DNA of 64,000 nucleotides from Cupriavidus basilensis (GTDB taxonomy: Bacteria; Pseudomonadota; Gammaproteobacteria; Burkholderiales; Burkholderiaceae). The notes under the pieces are model-generated. The model had not been told where the DNA came from and did not search any database. It worked only from the letters and a program-made list of their open reading frames with translations. How positions within the stretch are numbered: the stretch's first letter is position 1; the number at the start of each line of letters is the position of its first letter. The position numbers and the translations under genes are program-made. The stretch is from NCBI RefSeq assembly GCF_008801925.2, contig NZ_CP062803.1, positions 2,728,001-2,792,000 of the forward strand. Reading direction: 5' to 3'. Positions 63,491-64,000 of this stretch are shown one piece after another.

Positions 63491-64000
63491 TTACGCGGCG
63501 TATCCTGGCAGGCCGACAGCCAGCTTGCCCTTTGCCAGCGCGATGCCTCGCTGGACCGCCGCGTGAAAGTCAGCGCTCAGGTCCTCGACGGCGATGGCGC
63601 GGCGAAAGAAGTCCGCCCACACGAACTCCGCAAAGGCGGTAGGCGTCTTGGTGTAGCCACCAGCGTCTCGCACATACCCGGCCAGCGACCGATAGGGATC
63701 GTCGACCAGCTTCTCCAGGTGATTGGGAACCGCGGCGTAGTAGTGCCGCACGCCATGTTCGTCCAGGGGATGAACCCATAGCCTCTTGTCCATCTCTCCC
63801 CAGAATTCGTCCTGCGCACAAGCAGACAGATCCGCCTCCACGGTGAAAAAGCCCGTGGTGACGCCAGCTTCCAGGGCCGCCCGCCCGAGATGATGGTGAT
63901 CGGTGATGTAAAGCTTGCCGCCCGGCCCGCTCACCGCCGGAATCGGATGGGCCTGCAGGAACTCGCGCTGCTCGGCAGGCTTTAGCGAGGCCAGGTGTTT
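63491..64000 (-). CDS. ParB-like nuclease-domain protein, 5' end beyond window
   Basis: 170 codons visible, the start lying right of the window. KHLASLKPAEQREFLQAHPIPAV then LYITDHHHLGRAALEAGV and EMDKRLWVHPLDEHGVRHYYAAVPNHLEKLVDDPYRSLAGYVR match the putative ParB-like nuclease family (ParBc_2). Homologues are often free-standing and of unknown role; they are not the partitioning ParB. A GTG at 63934 in frame is probably internal. Confidence 0.8.
   Translation of the reverse strand, partial: KHLASLKPAEQREFLQAHPIPAVSGPGGKLYITDHHHLGRAALEAGVTTGFFTVEADLSACAQDEFWGEMDKRLWVHPLDEHGVRHYYAAVPNHLEKLVDDPYRSLAGYVRDAGGYTKTPTAFAEFVWADFFRRAIAVEDLSADFHAAVQRGIALAKGKLAVGLPGYAA

Overview
The window looks like chromosomal DNA of a high-GC betaproteobacterium of the Burkholderiales, most likely Cupriavidus or a close relative. 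The evidence is the mltD-gloB-[methyltransferase]-rnhA-dnaQ-tRNA order, a CoA-dependent 2-aminobenzoate-type pathway and the GC-rich codon use. Genus is inference from gene content only.

Left host part (1-11965). All genes are on the minus strand. An operon for aerobic, CoA-dependent aromatic acid breakdown (CoA ligase cut by the window edge, acyl-CoA dehydrogenase, enoyl-CoA hydratase, SDR dehydrogenase, fused monooxygenase/Old Yellow Enzyme reductase) is followed upstream by prpE, mltD and gloB.

Prophage (11966-61029, about 49 kb). It is bounded by a 14-bp direct repeat lying in the first codons of a methyltransferase gene that normally sits beside gloB. The phage combines a lambda-type head (terminase GpA, gpW, portal, S49 protease, decoration protein, capsid E) with a Mu-type contractile tail (sheath, tube, frameshifted chaperone, tape measure, baseplate V, gp46, J, gp48), so it is a temperate myovirus. 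Lysis genes lie at the far left (12.4-15.0 kb), then an FkbM methyltransferase, a long AT-rich tail fibre, and tail and head genes up to 39.8 kb. Replication genes follow to 44.5 kb. All of these run on the minus strand. The switch region (44.5-47.3 kb) has two paralogous XRE repressors, a Cro-like gene and two different palindromic operators. A rightward early operon of about 25 tightly packed genes (47.3-59.7 kb) follows, then the integrase.

The most striking system is inside this early operon: a complete diversity-generating retroelement (50.9-54.1 kb). It has two target genes with DUF1566/C-type-lectin-like C-termini, an Avd accessory protein, a 110-bp template repeat and a reverse transcriptase with YVDD. 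The two variable repeats differ from the template at 12 and 17 positions, and every one of these is an adenine in the template. The targets lie about 30 kb from the tail-fibre genes, under operators of the lysis/lysogeny switch, which is an uncommon arrangement.

Right host part (61003-64000). The methyltransferase (now starting from a phage-supplied GTG), rnhA, dnaQ, tRNA-Val(CAC), and the start-less part of a ParB-like nuclease-fold gene on the minus strand.
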